Virus record (IMG/VR): IMGVR_UViG_3300025881_000047
Span: 1 to 33,524 of that record
Source of the DNA: a virus
Length of the DNA: 33,524 nt
Reading direction: 5' to 3' (one strand)
Each line of letters opens with the position of its first letter. Within the stretch, counting starts at the first letter, position 1. Below, in pieces: positions 32,852-33,524 of this stretch. Made by a program: the position numbers and the translations under genes. The notes beneath the pieces were generated by a model. That model was not told the DNA's origin. It saw only the letters and a list, made by a program, of their open reading frames with translations, and did not search any database.

Positions 32852-32884
32852 AAATACACCCCAGCGAATCACTGAGGTGTATTT
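32852..32884 (-). terminator. Intergenic hairpin, probable terminator or attenuator
   Basis: Two 13-base arms (32852-32864 and 32872-32884) flank a 7-base loop. In the minus-strand transcript all 13 positions pair, one as a G-U wobble; in the plus-strand transcript the same position is an A-C mismatch. The downstream tract on the minus side is AUAUAUAU rather than pure U, while the plus side has TTTTTATTT beyond the right arm, so it could work in both directions. It lies between the tube-like genes. A reduction of transcription after an abundantly needed tube protein would make sense (inference). Confidence 0.6.
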
Positions 32885-32906
32885 TTATTTAAAGTATTGT
32901 TTTTAT

Positions 32907-33524
32907 TTAAGACCTGTATCCCATGTACAATCCTGAGGCTGGAGTATTCTCTCTTCCATTCAAGCCAGTCCATGAGGGCGGAAATCCTTTGATTGTTGCG
33001 TCATCAGATTCTTTGCCAGAAATAAACAATCCATTGTCTGGATCGTCAGAACCACCAATAGTAGCAGTAAAGGTTAAGTCTACGGTCTTGTTGTCTCCGA
33101 TTGTGCTTGTGAAGTTTTCCGATTCAAGACGTGCGCCTTTCAGAGTATAGCTCATGGCGAGACCTTCGTCTTTAGTTACGCACTCAACACACTCTGGATC
33201 GTAGATCTTTACTCCGACATCTAATTTCGTGCAATCACAAAGCAAGTCGGCCATATTACCTTCCTTGATTTCTGAGAGTAATGCACTAACTGACATTGTT
33301 ACGGTCATTGGAACATCTAAAGCTTTAGAAAATCCAAATGTAGAGCCAAGTCGTTGAAGAGTTGTTCTGCCCATTGGTACGCTGATGCTTACCGACTGAA
33401 CATGAGCGCTTCCAAGCAATGGACTATTTGCATCGCCAGAAACCTGCTTGGAAATTAATCCTGCATTGTTAAGGTCAACAACCACGTCTCCTGGACGTAA
33501 AGCTGCCGCAATTGATCCTTCACA
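32907..33524 (-). CDS. Tail tube-like protein, 5' end cut by the window edge
   Basis: The frame is open from the stop (TAA, 32907-32909) to the right window edge. A GTG at 33485 could be read as a start, but thirteen more open codons precede it (CEGSIAAALRPGD), so the gene almost certainly begins outside the window. The visible part of about 205 residues contains VQSVSISVPMGRTTLQRLGS, then TVTMSVSALLSEIKEGNMAD, then SYTLKGARLESENFTSTIGD and VDLTFTATIGG. This is all-beta, with the pattern of a tail tube C-terminal domain that also recurs in the genes at 31481-32845 and 16901-17926. Being the first of the series and followed by a terminator-like hairpin, it is the best candidate for the major tail tube protein. 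Confidence 0.8.
   Translation of the reverse strand, partial: CEGSIAAALRPGDVVVDLNNAGLISKQVSGDANSPLLGSAHVQSVSISVPMGRTTLQRLGSTFGFSKALDVPMTVTMSVSALLSEIKEGNMADLLCDCTKLDVGVKIYDPECVECVTKDEGLAMSYTLKGARLESENFTSTIGDNKTVDLTFTATIGGSDDPDNGLFISGKESDDATIKGFPPSWTGLNGRENTPASGLYMGYRS

Noticed and set aside
32846-32872. N-terminal extension of the 454-residue tube-like gene from a GTG
   Set aside because: The GTG and nine following codons lie in the intergenic hairpin; the first ATG gives a more sensible tube-like N-terminus.
33483-33485. GTG as a true start of the gene at the right edge
   Set aside because: The frame stays open for thirteen more codons to the edge, and the visible part corresponds to a C-terminal domain only.

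Overview
The window is a stretch of the late structural module of a long-tailed (siphovirus-type) double-stranded DNA phage or prophage. Every real gene is on the minus strand, so the biological order runs from high to low coordinates. The genes are packed with ATGA or TAATG overlaps or gaps of a few bases; the largest gap is 88 bases, just before the tape measure gene. I see no tRNA, CRISPR array, integrase, transposase or host housekeeping gene. The DNA is AT-rich. The host cannot be read from the sequence; the protein style (very large tail proteins built from strings of adhesive modules) suggests an aquatic or other environmental, uncultivated virus, but that is inference.

Layout in transcription order: (1) the 3' part of a tail-tube-like gene cut by the right edge (32907-33524); (2) an intergenic hairpin, probably a terminator or attenuator (32852-32884); (3) a second tail-tube-like gene (31481-32845); (4) a giant tape measure gene of 4489 codons (17923-31392); (5) two more tail-tube-fold-like genes (16901-17926, 15705-16904); (6) a 1647-residue minor tail protein with two lambda gpM-like domains and a degenerate von Willebrand A domain (10762-15705); (7) a 480-residue protein with an ASH/Hydin-like Ig domain (9323-10765) and an unrecognised 400-residue protein (8118-9320); (8) homologues of lambda L (7065-8099), K (6351-7064) and an I-J fusion (923-6331); (9) a protein cut by the left edge (1-923), probably an FN3-type tip or fibre protein. 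This follows the lambda order V-H-M-L-K-I-J with additions. No G/GT-type gene lies between the two tube-like genes and the tape measure.

The tube genes, the tape measure and the tip genes should together build one long flexible tail: tube rings stack around the tape measure, L (Fe-S), K (JAMM plus NlpC/P60) and I-J form the tip, and the C-lectin, CBM-like, VWA and FN3-like modules would contact the host surface.

The most unusual feature is inside the tape measure protein. Between its TP901-type N-terminal core and its coiled-coil and C-terminal parts lies a region of about 1760 residues (641-2402), punctuated ten times by a heptapeptide of consensus G-(L/F/M)-(V/I)-P-N-F-A. The copies differ at synonymous positions, so the conservation is at protein level. 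Between the motifs sit unrelated, enzyme-like modules: a PD-(D/E)XK nuclease-like segment, a protein-kinase-like segment, a complete-motif HAD phosphatase-like segment, and several segments I do not recognise. It looks like a motif-delimited array of cargo or effector domains carried inside a phage tail ruler. It is the best candidate here for an undescribed system.
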